A stretch of DNA of 64,000 bases from Candidatus Fluviicola riflensis. Its GTDB lineage: Bacteria; Bacteroidota; Bacteroidia; Flavobacteriales_D; Crocinitomicaceae. Positions 9,079 through 17,738 of this stretch are shown in pieces. The notes beneath the pieces are model-generated. The model saw nothing but the letters and a program-made list of their open reading frames with translations, did not search any database and was not told the origin of the DNA. The translations under genes were made by a program, and so were the position numbers. How positions within the stretch are numbered: the stretch's first letter is position 1; every line of letters begins with the position of its first letter. The stretch covers positions 496,001 to 560,000 of the forward strand of contig CP022585.1 of assembly GCA_002243285.1 (NCBI GenBank), written 5' to 3'.

Positions 9079-9091
9079 ATAAAATGTAGGT

Positions 9092-9107
9092 GCGCGATTT
9101 ATCGCGC
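9092..9107. repeat. Palindrome GCGCGAT-TT-ATCGCGC between ftsA and ftsZ
   Basis: Perfect 7-bp arms around TT, sharing the 12-base core GCGATTTATCGC with the murG 3'-end palindrome (4786-4805). It sits in the 62-bp ftsA-ftsZ spacer, where it could form a small hairpin in the mRNA. Confidence 0.7.
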
Positions 9108-9140
9108 GCAATTTAAAAGACAACAATAAAACAAAAGCAT

Positions 9141-10718
9141 ATGGAATTCGATTTGCCAAAAGGAAGCACATCCATCATCAAAGTGATCGGTGTTGGAGGT
9201 GGAGGAAGCAATGCTGTCAACCACATGTACGATCAGGGAATCAAAGGAGTAGATTTCATTGTTTGTAACACGGATCGACAAGCGTTGGATATTTCTCCCG
9301 TCCCGTTGAAAATTCAGCTGGGACCAAGTCTTACAGAAGGACGTGGAGCAGGATCTATTCCCGAAATCGGGCGTAATGCTGCGGTTGAAAATATTGAAGA
9401 AATTCGCGCATTTCTCGGCGATGGTACCAAAATGGTATTCGTTACTGCCGGAATGGGTGGTGGTACCGGAACTGGTGCTGCTCCTGTCATTGCGCAGATT
9501 GCCAAAGAATTGGGCATCCTCACAGTGGGTATTGTTACCGTTCCGTTCAGCTTTGAAGGCCGTAAGCGTCGTCAGCAAGCCGAAGAAGGTTTGGAAGCAA
9601 TGCGCAACAACGTAGATACGCTTTTGGTGATCAACAACGAACGTTTGCGCGAAATGGCCGGAAACCTGTCATTGGTAAATGCCTTCTCGAAAGCGGATAA
9701 CGTATTGACAACGGCTGCCAAAGGAATCGCGGAAGTGATTTCGGTGACCGGAGCAATCAACGTAGATTTCAACGACGTCAACACGGTGATGAAAGACAGC
9801 GGTGTTGCGATCATGGGTTCTTCTCAGGCAGAAGGCGAAGATCGTGCATTGGTGGCCGTCAAAGAAGCATTGAACTCGCCGTTGCTCAACGATAACGATA
9901 TCAGCGGTGCGAAGTATGTATTGTTGAACATTACGTACGGTGATGTAGACGTGACAATGGATGAAATTTCCGAAATCACCGACTACATCCAGGACGAAGC
10001 AGGATCTACTGCCGATGTTATCTGGGGGCACGGTTACGATGCCACTCTTGGTGATAAATTGAGTGTTACCTTGATCGCTACTGGTTTCGGATCACAGCCG
10101 ATCACGGGTTTTGAAAAGGCTCCTGAGCGTACGGTTCGTGCCTTGGAAGAAGAGCCGAAAAACGAGATCAAAACGCCGTTGACTTCGCCTACACAAGTGG
10201 TAGAATCAACTCCTTCGGAAGAACCGTTTTTGAAAGTGAAAGAAACGGAAGAACCGGTTGCTGAGAAAACGGTAACACCAACTCCGGCTGCTGAACCACA
10301 AACGGGAATCAATTTTGATTGGGACCTTTCTTCGGAAACAACCAAACCGTTGGAAACACCTGTACAAACAGTTGTTGAGCAGAAAGACGAAGAAGTAAAA
10401 CGTTTTTTCTTAGAAGACGAAGCAGAGCAAAAGAATAGTTTGGAAAACGTTCAGACACGTGTAGCATTGTCTCCCGAGGAAATGCAACGTCGTAACTCTG
10501 AGCGTATGGAGCGCATCCAGCAATACAACGTGAAGCTGAAAAAAGCGGAAGGTTTAAAAGAGCTGGAAGATGAGCCTGCTTACTTACGTCGCAACATTCA
10601 TTTGGAAGATGTAAACAAAAGCGCTGAGCAAAAAGTGAGTCGTTTCGGTTTAACAGACGACCAGAACGGTTCCGGCTTACGCACCAATAATTCATTTTTA
10701 CACGATAACGTCGATTAA
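9141..10718 (+). CDS. ftsZ: Cell division protein FtsZ
   Basis: A 525-aa tubulin-like GTPase that forms the Z ring. It has the N-terminal GVGGGGSNAVNHM segment, the tubulin signature GGGTGTGAAPVIA (about residues 106-118), the NxDxxD-type T7 loop (NVDFNDVNTVM), and a beta domain ending near residue 320. After this comes a linker of about 200 residues rich in Glu, Pro and Thr and a final LRTNNSFLHDNVD tail resembling other Bacteroidota FtsZ C-termini. The long linker is typical of this phylum and makes the protein longer than the E. coli form. Confidence 0.97.
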   Translation: MEFDLPKGSTSIIKVIGVGGGGSNAVNHMYDQGIKGVDFIVCNTDRQALDISPVPLKIQLGPSLTEGRGAGSIPEIGRNAAVENIEEIRAFLGDGTKMVFVTAGMGGGTGTGAAPVIAQIAKELGILTVGIVTVPFSFEGRKRRQQAEEGLEAMRNNVDTLLVINNERLREMAGNLSLVNAFSKADNVLTTAAKGIAEVISVTGAINVDFNDVNTVMKDSGVAIMGSSQAEGEDRALVAVKEALNSPLLNDNDISGAKYVLLNITYGDVDVTMDEISEITDYIQDEAGSTADVIWGHGYDATLGDKLSVTLIATGFGSQPITGFEKAPERTVRALEEEPKNEIKTPLTSPTQVVESTPSEEPFLKVKETEEPVAEKTVTPTPAAEPQTGINFDWDLSSETTKPLETPVQTVVEQKDEEVKRFFLEDEAEQKNSLENVQTRVALSPEEMQRRNSERMERIQQYNVKLKKAEGLKELEDEPAYLRRNIHLEDVNKSAEQKVSRFGLTDDQNGSGLRTNNSFLHDNVD

Positions 10719-10724
10719 GACACA

Positions 10725-10781
10725 AGACTTAAGATAGAAGACTTGAGACAAATCCTGTCTTAAGTCTTCTATCTCAAGTCT
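10725..10781. repeat. 25-bp long hairpin between ftsZ and yqeY
   Basis: Left arm 10725-10749 and right arm 10757-10781 pair over 25 bp with two mismatches around a 7-base loop. The arms are themselves built from repeats of AGACTT(A/G)AGA. More copies of the word (TCTTAGTCTTCTGTCTTAA) follow to about 10800. There is no strong T-run, so it looks like a palindromic repeat and not a classic terminator. It may still set RNA stability for ftsZ. Confidence 0.7.
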
Positions 10782-10809
10782 CTTAGTCTTCTGTCTTAAA
10801 ATCACAAAG

Positions 10810-11256
10810 ATGTCACTCACAGAACGTATCAATCAAGATATAAAAACCGCCATGCTGGCCAAAGACAAAGATCGTTTGGCTGCCTTGCGCGATATTAAAA
10901 GTAAATTGATGTTAGAAGCAACTTCCGGATCCGGCGAGGTAACAGAAGAAGCGGCTAACAAGATTGTATTGAAATTGTACAAACAACGCATGGACACCTA
11001 CCAATTGTACGTTGAGCAAAACCGCGAGGATTTGGCCAGCGACGAATTGCTGCAGGCCAAAGTGATTGAAGAGTACATGCCCAAAATGATGAGCGACGAC
11101 GAAGTTCGCGCTGTCATTGCGGCCAAAATTGCCCAGGTTGGTGCAGCTGGTCCGCAGGATATGGGCAAAGTGATGGGGCCTGTTTCAGGAGAATTGGCTG
11201 GCAAAGCCGATGGCAAGCGTGTCGCCGAACTCGTGAAAGAAGCACTCGCAAAATAA
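10810..11256 (+). CDS. yqeY: GatB/YqeY domain protein
   Basis: A 148-aa soluble protein matching the YqeY family: N-terminal LTERINQDIKTAMLAKDKDRLAALRDIKS and C-terminal MGKVMGPVSGELAGKADGKRVAELVKEAL, the helical domain resembling the tail of the GatB amidotransferase subunit. Its exact role is not established; it may bind tRNA or assist amidation. It follows ftsZ after a long hairpin and is closed by a clear terminator, so it ends the division gene block. Confidence 0.93.
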   Translation: MSLTERINQDIKTAMLAKDKDRLAALRDIKSKLMLEATSGSGEVTEEAANKIVLKLYKQRMDTYQLYVEQNREDLASDELLQAKVIEEYMPKMMSDDEVRAVIAAKIAQVGAAGPQDMGKVMGPVSGELAGKADGKRVAELVKEALAK

Positions 11257-11310
11257 TTACCCGATTGGCTTTATTCTGGACAAGTCCCTGGATTTGTTTT
11301 TATTGTTGGT

Positions 11311-11345
11311 AAAATCCCCGTTGAAAGGCGGGGATTTTTGTTTTA
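11311..11345 (+). terminator. Rho-independent terminator after yqeY
   Basis: AAAATCCCCG pairs with CGGGGATTTT around TTGAAAGG and is followed by TGTTTT. It closes the ftsA-ftsZ-yqeY unit. Confidence 0.85.
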
Positions 11346-11404
11346 AGAATTCCAACCTTCACTGATTACAGCATCATCTAACGTATAAATCAATTCTACT
11401 TCTC

Positions 11405-12313
11405 ATGAAAATACCTTTACTTCTTTTGTTACTTCTTTTATCGTCCTTTTCCAGGGCGCAAAATTACCTGCATCCTGGCTCTCAATGGCGTATCAACGCA
11501 ACCGGGCTTTCGATGTCTGCCCCCTGCTATTTTATGGAGCAGTATGTGTGTGAAATCGAAGGTGACAGCATTATTGCTGCACAAACCTATCAGAAAATAA
11601 TCTGTCACGGGCTTAAAACAGAAGGTCCAACATCACCCGGCCCGAACAATTGCGAACCACCAACAACGTTTAACCGTTTGTATGCACTGGTGCGTCAGGA
11701 TGGATTGAAATTATATATCTACGATGGTTCACAAGAACAATTGCTGTACGATTTTGATTTGCAGGTAGGTGATACGTTGCCGCTTTCGTTCAATAATCAC
11801 GATAGTCAGGTTGTGGTGGACAGTATTACCACGATTCAAATAGGTAATGAAATGAGAAACGTGTTTCATTTCACTCAACAAAGCCAATCGTCTGAAATCA
11901 ATAAGATTATTGAAGGTGTAGGACACAATTGGGGATTTATCGGTACGATGCAGCCGTTTGAATTTTTTGAATTTTCCCTGGAATGTTATGCTATCAACGA
12001 TACGGCTTATTATCCGTCATTAGGCGCACCTTGTGAGTTAAATGTGGGACTTTCGGAACAATTGGAGACCGTTTTGTTAAATTCATATCCCAATCCTACG
12101 GATGGAGGTATTATTATTGAAACAGGCTCACTTAATGGTATTCAGTCGTGGAATATGTTCGATGTTTACGGAAACAAATGTGTTGTTGAAAGTACTGGTA
12201 CTGAAGCCGGATCACTGAAACTGGATTTACGTTCTGCTAATCCTGGAATATACATTGTTAGTATCGTTGATGCGAATGGTAAAACAGGAATTGTAAGAGT
12301 GGTGAAATTGTAA
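11405..12313 (+). CDS. Secreted protein with T9SS type A sorting domain
   Basis: A 302-aa exported protein with a Leu-rich signal peptide (cleavage probably after SRA, about residue 18) and a C-terminal sorting domain starting near YPNPTDGGIIIE (about residue 227) and ending VRVVKL, the Por-secretion-system tail pattern. The middle part is unrecognised; it has Cys pairs and a pattern of short beta strands (YLHPGSQWRIN, LYDFDLQVGDTLPL) common in uncharacterised Bacteroidota surface proteins. It would cross the outer membrane through T9SS and be attached or released. Confidence 0.85.
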   Translation: MKIPLLLLLLLLSSFSRAQNYLHPGSQWRINATGLSMSAPCYFMEQYVCEIEGDSIIAAQTYQKIICHGLKTEGPTSPGPNNCEPPTTFNRLYALVRQDGLKLYIYDGSQEQLLYDFDLQVGDTLPLSFNNHDSQVVVDSITTIQIGNEMRNVFHFTQQSQSSEINKIIEGVGHNWGFIGTMQPFEFFEFSLECYAINDTAYYPSLGAPCELNVGLSEQLETVLLNSYPNPTDGGIIIETGSLNGIQSWNMFDVYGNKCVVESTGTEAGSLKLDLRSANPGIYIVSIVDANGKTGIVRVVKL

Positions 12314-12343
12314 GAAAAGAACATCGTTTATCGCCAAATTGAT

Positions 12344-12372
12344 AAATCCTCTTTGAAAAGCGGGGATTTTTG
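12344..12372 (+). terminator. Weak terminator-like hairpin after the T9SS gene
   Basis: AAATCC and GGATTT pair around a 14-base stretch, followed by TTTGTTT. The right side (AAAGCGGGGATTTTTGTTT) closely resembles the yqeY terminator, but the left arm has lost most of its pairing, as if it were a decayed copy. Confidence 0.4.
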
Positions 12373-12410
12373 TTTCCATTAATTTTTGCGAATTTTTGTC
12401 TGGAGAAACC

Positions 12411-12470
12411 GTTCGTAATATTGCAAATTGGCATGTCAAATAACCGTATGTGATTTCGCAATATTACGTC
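12411..12470. repeat. Dispersed hairpin repeat, copy 1
   Basis: Arms CGTAATATTGC (12414-12424) and GCAATATTACG (12458-12468) pair perfectly, and the loop includes GGCATGTCAAATAACCG. The same 60-bp unit lies in opposite orientation at 23861-23921, loop included. One base pair differs compensatorily: A-T here, T-A in copy 2. Confidence 0.85.
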
Positions 12471-12571
12471 CGTTCAGATTTGTTGATTTCACTGAAATTT
12501 CATAATACAGATACTTCGGGACAGGAATTGCTAATATTACTGAATTGCGTATTTTTCGTAAATTGCATCCT

Positions 12572-13522
12572 ATGAACCGTTTTCGATATAGCTTCATTTG
12601 TACGTTGTTACTGCTGCTTGTTGCCTGTAAGGAAGAAATTCCGCAGGTAGATAATGAGCCGGTTTACAAGACAAAAAACGTAGTTGTAATTCTGATCGAC
12701 GGTCCGCGCTATTCAGAAACCTGGGGCGCATCCAGAAGAGAAAATATCCCTGTCAGAAACGGTTTATTGTCGGAAGGATTACTGGTGGAACAATTCTTCA
12801 ATAACGGCGTTACGTTCACCAATCCAGGACATTGTGCGTTGTGTACTGGTGTGTATGAACCGCTTGCCAATGATGGAACCGAATTGCCCCATTTTCCGGG
12901 AATGTTCCAGGCATTTATTCGTTATCAAAATCAGCCGCCTTACAAAGCTTATGTAATTAGCTCGAAAGAAAAACTGCATGTACTTGGAAACACTCAGAAT
13001 CCCGGTTACAAAAATAGCAATCGACCATACATTGATTGCGGAGTGAATCTCGACGGATCGGGCGGCAATCGCGGTGATAGTATTACACTGGATCGTGTCC
13101 TGCACATTTTCGACACGAAAAAACCGCGATTGGTGTTTATCAGTTTCAGGGGTCCGGATAGTTACGCACATGCCGTCGATTCTGTTGGCTACATCAATGC
13201 CATTAAACAAACGGATGAGTATGTGGGGATTATTTGGGAGCGCTTGCAAAACGATCCTTATTACAAGGACCAAACCACGCTTTTTGTAACCAACGATCAT
13301 GGCCGTCATCCCGACGGTCGTTTTGACGGTTATATAAGTCACGGTGATGATTGTAGCGGTTGCCGGCGCATAGAACTATTTGCCATTTCGCCTGATTTTA
13401 AGAAAAATGCAGTTATCACAACACCCTACGAGCAAATTGATGTGCCTTCTACGATAGCTGAATTGTTGCATTTCCCGCTGCCTTTCGGAAAAGGAAAGGT
13501 GATGTGGGATCTATTTGAGTAA
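12572..13522 (+). CDS. Alkaline-phosphatase-superfamily lipoprotein (phosphodiesterase/sulfatase-like)
   Basis: I chose the ATG at 12572 because it gives a proper lipoprotein signal (MNRFRYSFICTLLLLLVAC), with the lipobox Cys near residue 19; the frame opens earlier only at a TTG. The mature part carries alkaline-phosphatase-superfamily metal motifs: VVILIDG near the N-terminus, FTNPGHCALCTG where the Thr would be the nucleophile, an SYAHAVDSVGY metal segment, NDHGRHPDG and a later SHGDD. It probably hydrolyses a phosphodiester or sulfate ester at the cell surface; substrate unknown. It stands alone. Confidence 0.8.
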   Translation: MNRFRYSFICTLLLLLVACKEEIPQVDNEPVYKTKNVVVILIDGPRYSETWGASRRENIPVRNGLLSEGLLVEQFFNNGVTFTNPGHCALCTGVYEPLANDGTELPHFPGMFQAFIRYQNQPPYKAYVISSKEKLHVLGNTQNPGYKNSNRPYIDCGVNLDGSGGNRGDSITLDRVLHIFDTKKPRLVFISFRGPDSYAHAVDSVGYINAIKQTDEYVGIIWERLQNDPYYKDQTTLFVTNDHGRHPDGRFDGYISHGDDCSGCRRIELFAISPDFKKNAVITTPYEQIDVPSTIAELLHFPLPFGKGKVMWDLFE

Positions 13523-13621
13523 AACATTGTGGGGTCGCGATGAATCATGACCCACCAAAAATATTTCTATCATTGAACCAATCCTTCCCTTTGTTGTATC
13601 CTCTTATCACAATACAACAAC

Positions 13622-14185
13622 ATGAAAACGATCCTCATAATCATCTTACTGGTTTGCACCGGTACTGCCTTTTCACAAACCAAACTGATTTTCCATAAAA
13701 GCCACAGCGGACCACGGGCCTCGTTTGTAGAAACAATCGATGGAAACTCTTCCAATTTTGGGGTACAACGCGAACCGGATGTAAATACAGCGGAGTTAGA
13801 TAGTGTCATTTATCTCACAGATACGTCTGCTATTATGGTCACAAAAGTGTGTCCCCGTTATCCGCTTTATCATCAACTAGAAGAAAAACAGGGACTTAAT
13901 AGCTGGCATCCAGGCCGGGATACGGTTTATTTCCATCCGTTGTTTTCCAAAAAACATGCTTTGGATAGCATACGTATGGTTATAAGCACAGAATATTTTT
14001 TCAGAAATGATATCGATAGCACCAAGTTCATCGGATATGATAATGCAGCTGCCGATCCTCAGAAAGTGGTGAAACAACCGACTGAGAAAAACGGAAACGA
14101 AGTGTATTTACTCCTGGTATTCGTGATTGCATTGCTACTGTTTTCAATGGTTCCGGCAGGGCGTTGGTCACAAACTGCTCGTTGA
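13622..14185 (+). CDS. Exported protein of unknown function with C-terminal membrane helix
   Basis: A 187-aa protein with an N-terminal signal peptide (MKTILIIILLVCTGTAFSQ) and one hydrophobic helix near the C-terminus (about residues 160-177, VYLLLVFVIALLLFSMV) followed by a short basic tail. The exported part would be anchored in the inner membrane. No domain was recognised. The 3' end overlaps the convergent tetR gene by 18 bp, so the two could affect each other by antisense pairing. Confidence 0.65.
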   Translation: MKTILIIILLVCTGTAFSQTKLIFHKSHSGPRASFVETIDGNSSNFGVQREPDVNTAELDSVIYLTDTSAIMVTKVCPRYPLYHQLEEKQGLNSWHPGRDTVYFHPLFSKKHALDSIRMVISTEYFFRNDIDSTKFIGYDNAAADPQKVVKQPTEKNGNEVYLLLVFVIALLLFSMVPAGRWSQTAR

Positions 14186-14797
14186 TTTTTCCCGGTGGGC
14201 GATAAACGCCGACTGTGCTTCTTGAGTGAAATATGGAAAAAAATGTTCCACAAGTAAGCGATGATATTTGTCAACAGTAGTTGCTTCCGGTTCACGGTAA
14301 ACAGCCGATGAGGCGATCCAGTAATCACTGAAAACGCGAATGCGGTCGTTGAGTCCTTCAAATTCGCCTTTGAACAATTCCCGCCGCATGATTCCGCTGT
14401 TGATGGCCAGTTCAAATGATTTCAGGTAACTCTCTTTGCGAACCTGTTCCAGGAAAATAAATTGCTCGTGTAGTTTTGGATTTTCACGCATATTCTGGTT
14501 AAAATCGATCATCAGGAACCGGAAACGAAACAAGGCTTCCATTCCAGCCCGCGTGGAGTCAAGTACAAACTGAAAGTCTATGCTATCTGTATTCAGCTTC
14601 GCCTTTTCCTCTTCAAACGTAACCATCAACTGCCCGAAAAGCGCTTCAATGATGTCTTCCCGCTTTTTAAAATAGTAATTCAGATTTCCCTGGCTAATCC
14701 CCATTTCGGCTGCGATTCTGCGCAATGTAACGTTCGGAACTCCCCATTGATTGAAGAGCTGCAGCGCTGTTTGGAGTATTTTGTCGCGTGTTTTCAT
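14168..14797 (-). CDS. TetR/AcrR family transcriptional regulator
   Basis: A 209-aa regulator with a TetR N-terminal DNA-binding domain: TRDKILQTALQLFNQWGVPNVTLRRIAAEMGISQGNLNYYF (about residues 3-43) holds the helix-turn-helix. The C-terminal ligand/dimer domain is unassigned. It lies divergent to a methyltransferase gene at 15128 with a 330-bp spacer containing a MITE-like repeat, so it may control that gene, but no clean operator can be told apart from the repeat. Confidence 0.92.
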   Translation of the reverse strand: MKTRDKILQTALQLFNQWGVPNVTLRRIAAEMGISQGNLNYYFKKREDIIEALFGQLMVTFEEEKAKLNTDSIDFQFVLDSTRAGMEALFRFRFLMIDFNQNMRENPKLHEQFIFLEQVRKESYLKSFELAINSGIMRRELFKGEFEGLNDRIRVFSDYWIASSAVYREPEATTVDKYHRLLVEHFFPYFTQEAQSAFIAHREKSTSSL

Positions 14798-14833
14798 TTA
14801 TTTCTTTTACAAAAACTCAAATGGTTACTTCAG

Positions 14834-14989
14834 TATCGGCCAGCCGATATATATTTCCCCACAGATGCACAGATTTTTGCGCTCCTAACGGTAGCGCGAA
14901 TGATGTGTTATCTTTTTCCTCTTGCACTAAAACTAATAACTATCATAAAAGCGAGTCCGTTAGGCGAGCCTTATCTGTGCATCTGTGGG
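14834..14989. repeat. MITE-like element, copy A
   Basis: Perfect 17-bp terminal inverted repeats CCCACAGATGCACAGAT at 14858-14874 and 14973-14989 enclose about 100 bp with inner pairing CTAACGG/CCGTTAG. A 16-bp palindrome TATCGGCCAGCCGATA (14834-14849) sits just outside, and copy B has its counterpart at the same place. Three other members lie at 17429, 21561 and 30744. Confidence 0.85.
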
Positions 14990-15026
14990 ATCGGGTCAAG
15001 GCTATTAAAAATATTTTTAGTAAACC

Positions 15027-15064
15027 TGACCTAAAGTTTGAAAAATTAGTAACTTTGACCTAAA
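15027..15064 (+). promoter_or_regulatory. Promoter -7 box and direct repeat before the methyltransferase
   Basis: TAACTTTG (15050-15057) fits TAnnTTTG and lies 70 bp before the start at 15128. The word TGACCTAAA occurs twice (15027-15035 and 15056-15064), the second overlapping the box, which could be a regulator site. No clear -33 element. Confidence 0.4.
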
Positions 15065-15127
15065 ATTAGCAAATTCCGGTGATAGTTGGGCCCACTTACA
15101 AAGGTATTTGCGTTAAAACTTTTATGT

Positions 15128-15904
15128 ATGGCACGTATTCATTTATTCGAATTCGAAGATTTCCAGTGGTTCCCGGCGTTTATTCGCAATTACATGACCG
15201 ACTTTTTGCAGTTTGTTTCCAATCGGTTTGATATTTACAAGGCAATTGTCCCGCGTTTATCCAACGTGATTACACGAACTGGTTCCACCCAAATAATCGA
15301 TCTGGCTTCGGGTGGAGGTGGTGGTTTACTGCGTTTGTCGGAGCATTTGAAAGAAGCGCATCCTGATCTCAAAATCATCCTCACCGATTATTATCCGAAT
15401 CTTCCGGCGTTTGAACACACAGTAGCACAATCTTCGGTTTTTACCTATTATCCAGATTCAGTCAACGCGATGAATGTGCCGGCGGAATTGACAGGATTAC
15501 GAACACAATTTCTTTCGCTTCACCATTTCAAACCCGATGACGCAGTAAAAATTCTCCAAAACGCAGTTGATTCTGGCAATCCGATTGCGTTGTTCGAATC
15601 ACAGGAACGCAACTTAAAAAGTATTGTATCCATGATTTTTTCACCGCTTTCGGTGATTTTCACCACACCTTTTATCCATCCGTTCAAAGTAGGACGAATT
15701 ATTTTCACTTACCTCATTCCAATTGTTCCGCTTTTCATTTTGTGGGATGGAATTGTTTCAGCACTGCGAACTTATTCTGAAAAAGAAATGTACAAGTTGG
15801 TTTCACAGGTAAAAGGCCACGAAAATTATACCTGGGAAATTGACAAGCAAAAATCCGGTCCGGCCACCATTCCTTACTTGATTGGTTATAAGAAAGGTGC
15901 GTAA
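15128..15904 (+). CDS. Class I SAM-dependent methyltransferase-like protein
   Basis: Taking the ATG at 15128 gives 258 aa; the frame opens earlier only at a TTG. A Rossmann motif I, IIDLASGGGGGLLRLSEHL, and a following acidic strand end, ILTDYYP, indicate a class I SAM-binding fold. A hydrophobic segment (about residues 185-215) suggests membrane association. The substrate is unknown. It faces the TetR gene across a shared spacer. The next gene, ahcY, recycles the S-adenosylhomocysteine that methyltransferases make, though it has its own promoter. Confidence 0.75.
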   Translation: MARIHLFEFEDFQWFPAFIRNYMTDFLQFVSNRFDIYKAIVPRLSNVITRTGSTQIIDLASGGGGGLLRLSEHLKEAHPDLKIILTDYYPNLPAFEHTVAQSSVFTYYPDSVNAMNVPAELTGLRTQFLSLHHFKPDDAVKILQNAVDSGNPIALFESQERNLKSIVSMIFSPLSVIFTTPFIHPFKVGRIIFTYLIPIVPLFILWDGIVSALRTYSEKEMYKLVSQVKGHENYTWEIDKQKSGPATIPYLIGYKKGA

Positions 15905-15968
15905 AAATGTATTCTTTCGAAGATCACTTTCAGTGAACAAAACCCGTTTTTCGGTGTTCTACTTTAAA

Positions 15969-16000
15969 TTTTTTATTCACAAAGGTGTTCCTTATCTTTG
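15969..16000 (+). promoter_or_regulatory. ahcY promoter
   Basis: TATCTTTG (15993-16000) matches TAnnTTTG, with TTTT (15969-15972) 20 bases upstream in place of the ideal TTTG. It lies 38 bp before the ahcY start. Confidence 0.6.
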
Positions 16001-16038
16001 CAGACTGAAAAAAGTAAAAGAGCAAACAATCATTACGT

Positions 16039-17352
16039 ATGAATAACACAACAGAAAAATTGTCTTACAAAGTAAAAGACATTTCGCTAGCCGAGTGGGG
16101 CCGTAAAGAAATCGTTTTGGCAGAGGCTGAAATGCCGGGTTTGATGTCATTGCGAGCTGACTACGGAGCTTCCAAACCATTGAAAGGCGCGCGCATCGCC
16201 GGATGTCTTCACATGACTATCCAAACTGCCGTTTTGATCGAAACATTGGTTGAGCTTGGTGCTCAGGTTTCATGGTCGTCTTGTAACATTTTTTCAACGC
16301 AAGATCACGCTGCTGCTGCTATTGCCGCTGCAGGAATTCCTGTTTATGCCTGGAAAGGAATGAACGAAGAAGAATTTGACTGGTGTATCGAACAAACCAT
16401 TTTCGCATTCGATGGTGGTGAGCCGTTGAACATGATTTTGGATGACGGTGGTGATTTGACCAATATGGTTTTTGACCGTTTCCCTGAATTGACTGCAGGT
16501 ATCAAAGGGCTTTCCGAAGAAACAACTACAGGTGTTCACCGTTTGTACGAGCGTAAGAAAAACGGAACGTTGGTAATGCCGGCGATCAACGTAAATGACT
16601 CGGTAACAAAATCGAAATTTGATAATAAATACGGTTGTAAAGAATCGTTGGTTGACTCGATTCGTCGTGCAACAGACGTGATGATGGCCGGAAAAGTAGC
16701 CATCGTTTGTGGTTACGGAGATGTTGGTAAAGGTTCTGCTGCTTCATTGAAAGGTGCAGGTGCTCGTGTAATCGTTACTGAAATCGACCCGATTTGTGCA
16801 TTGCAGGCTGCAATGGACGGATTTGAAGTGAAAAAACTGGATACCGTTGTCGGAATGGGCGATATCATCGTTACAACTACCGGAAACAAAGACATCGTTG
16901 TTGGTCGTCACTTCGAGAAAATGAAAGACAAAGCAATCGTTTGTAACATCGGTCACTTCGACAACGAAATCGATATGGCTTGGTTGAACACAAACCACGG
17001 TGCTACTAAAAATACGGTAAAACCTCAGGTTGACGTATACAACGTAAACGGTCATGATGTGATCATTTTGGCTGAAGGACGTTTGGTAAACTTAGGTTGT
17101 GCAACAGGTCACCCGTCGTTTGTAATGTCAAACTCGTTCACCAACCAAACATTGGCTCAATTGGAATTGTGGGAAAACAGTGCCAACTACGAGAATGATG
17201 TTTACGTATTGCCAAAACATCTTGATGAAAAAGTAGCCCGTTTACACCTTGCTAAAATCGGTGTGGAATTGGAAACACTTTCAGAAGATCAGGCAAATTA
17301 CATCGGTGTGAAGGTAGAAGGTCCGTTCAAATCGGATGCTTATCGTTACTAA
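16039..17352 (+). CDS. ahcY: Adenosylhomocysteinase
   Basis: A 437-aa cytoplasmic enzyme that splits S-adenosylhomocysteine into adenosine and homocysteine in the methyl cycle. It shows [36 protein letters not shown], the [11 protein letters not shown] substrate segment, the NAD-binding [10 protein letters not shown] loop (about residues 225-234) and the C-terminal [10 protein letters not shown] and [10 protein letters not shown] signatures. Length is normal. It has its own promoter and terminator and appears monocistronic. Confidence 0.98.
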   Translation: MNNTTEKLSYKVKDISLAEWGRKEIVLAEAEMPGLMSLRADYGASKPLKGARIAGCLHMTIQTAVLIETLVELGAQVSWSSCNIFSTQDHAAAAIAAAGIPVYAWKGMNEEEFDWCIEQTIFAFDGGEPLNMILDDGGDLTNMVFDRFPELTAGIKGLSEETTTGVHRLYERKKNGTLVMPAINVNDSVTKSKFDNKYGCKESLVDSIRRATDVMMAGKVAIVCGYGDVGKGSAASLKGAGARVIVTEIDPICALQAAMDGFEVKKLDTVVGMGDIIVTTTGNKDIVVGRHFEKMKDKAIVCNIGHFDNEIDMAWLNTNHGATKNTVKPQVDVYNVNGHDVIILAEGRLVNLGCATGHPSFVMSNSFTNQTLAQLELWENSANYENDVYVLPKHLDEKVARLHLAKIGVELETLSEDQANYIGVKVEGPFKSDAYRY

Positions 17353-17375
17353 GAAAACACTCCATTACTAATAAT

Positions 17376-17406
17376 AAAGCCATCCGGATTACGGGTGGCT
17401 TTTTTG
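17376..17406 (+). terminator. Rho-independent terminator after ahcY
   Basis: AAAGCCATCCG pairs with CGGGTGGCTTT (one G-T pair) around GATTA, followed by a run of T. Confidence 0.88.
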
Positions 17407-17428
17407 TTTCCAACCAATGATTCTTGAG

Positions 17429-17608
17429 TCTCGGCTAGCCAAGACGTTATTTTTCCCACGAATGCACGAATTTGGCTCGCCTAACGGACTCGCTTTTGTG
17501 TGATTTGATAATTACATTGCTATACACGTCATGGCGTGTCCGTTAGGCACGCAAAAAATTTGTGCATTCGTGGGAAAAGAAACAAGTTCGGTGACGGAGT
17601 CGACGAAC
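17429..17608. repeat. MITE-like element, copy B
   Basis: Terminal repeats at 17451-17473 and 17556-17578 match over 23 bp with one mismatch (core TTTTCCCACGAATGCAC). Inner words CTAACGGACTCGC and GTCCGTTAGG repeat the copy A design. The outer palindrome TCTCGGCTAGCCAAGA (17429-17444) parallels the one beside copy A, and a tail GTTCGGTGACGGAGTCGACG (17586-17605) is shared with copy C. Confidence 0.85.
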
Positions 17609-17738
17609 AGACAAAAGTTCGGCTGATTTCCCGAAATATTCATTCACTAGAGCAGTTCGAATATTCCGCCGGGTTATTCGCTGCAAGTGCAGTAAATTTG
17701 GCCCAGTTAAAGACATATTCATAAACAGTTTCGACTGA

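Noticed and set aside
13529-13555. GTGGGGTC/GACCCAC hairpin as terminator of the phosphatase-like gene
   Set aside because: The stem has a bulge and is followed by A residues instead of T, so it is only a weak hairpin.
14834-14849. TATCGGCCAGCCGATA as an operator of the TetR regulator
   Set aside because: An equivalent palindrome sits at the same place beside repeat copy B, far from any tetR gene, so it is more likely part of the element.
17536-17724. A 62-aa open frame after ahcY
   Set aside because: Its first half is the right arm and tail of MITE-like copy B; there is no start signal or protein-like pattern.
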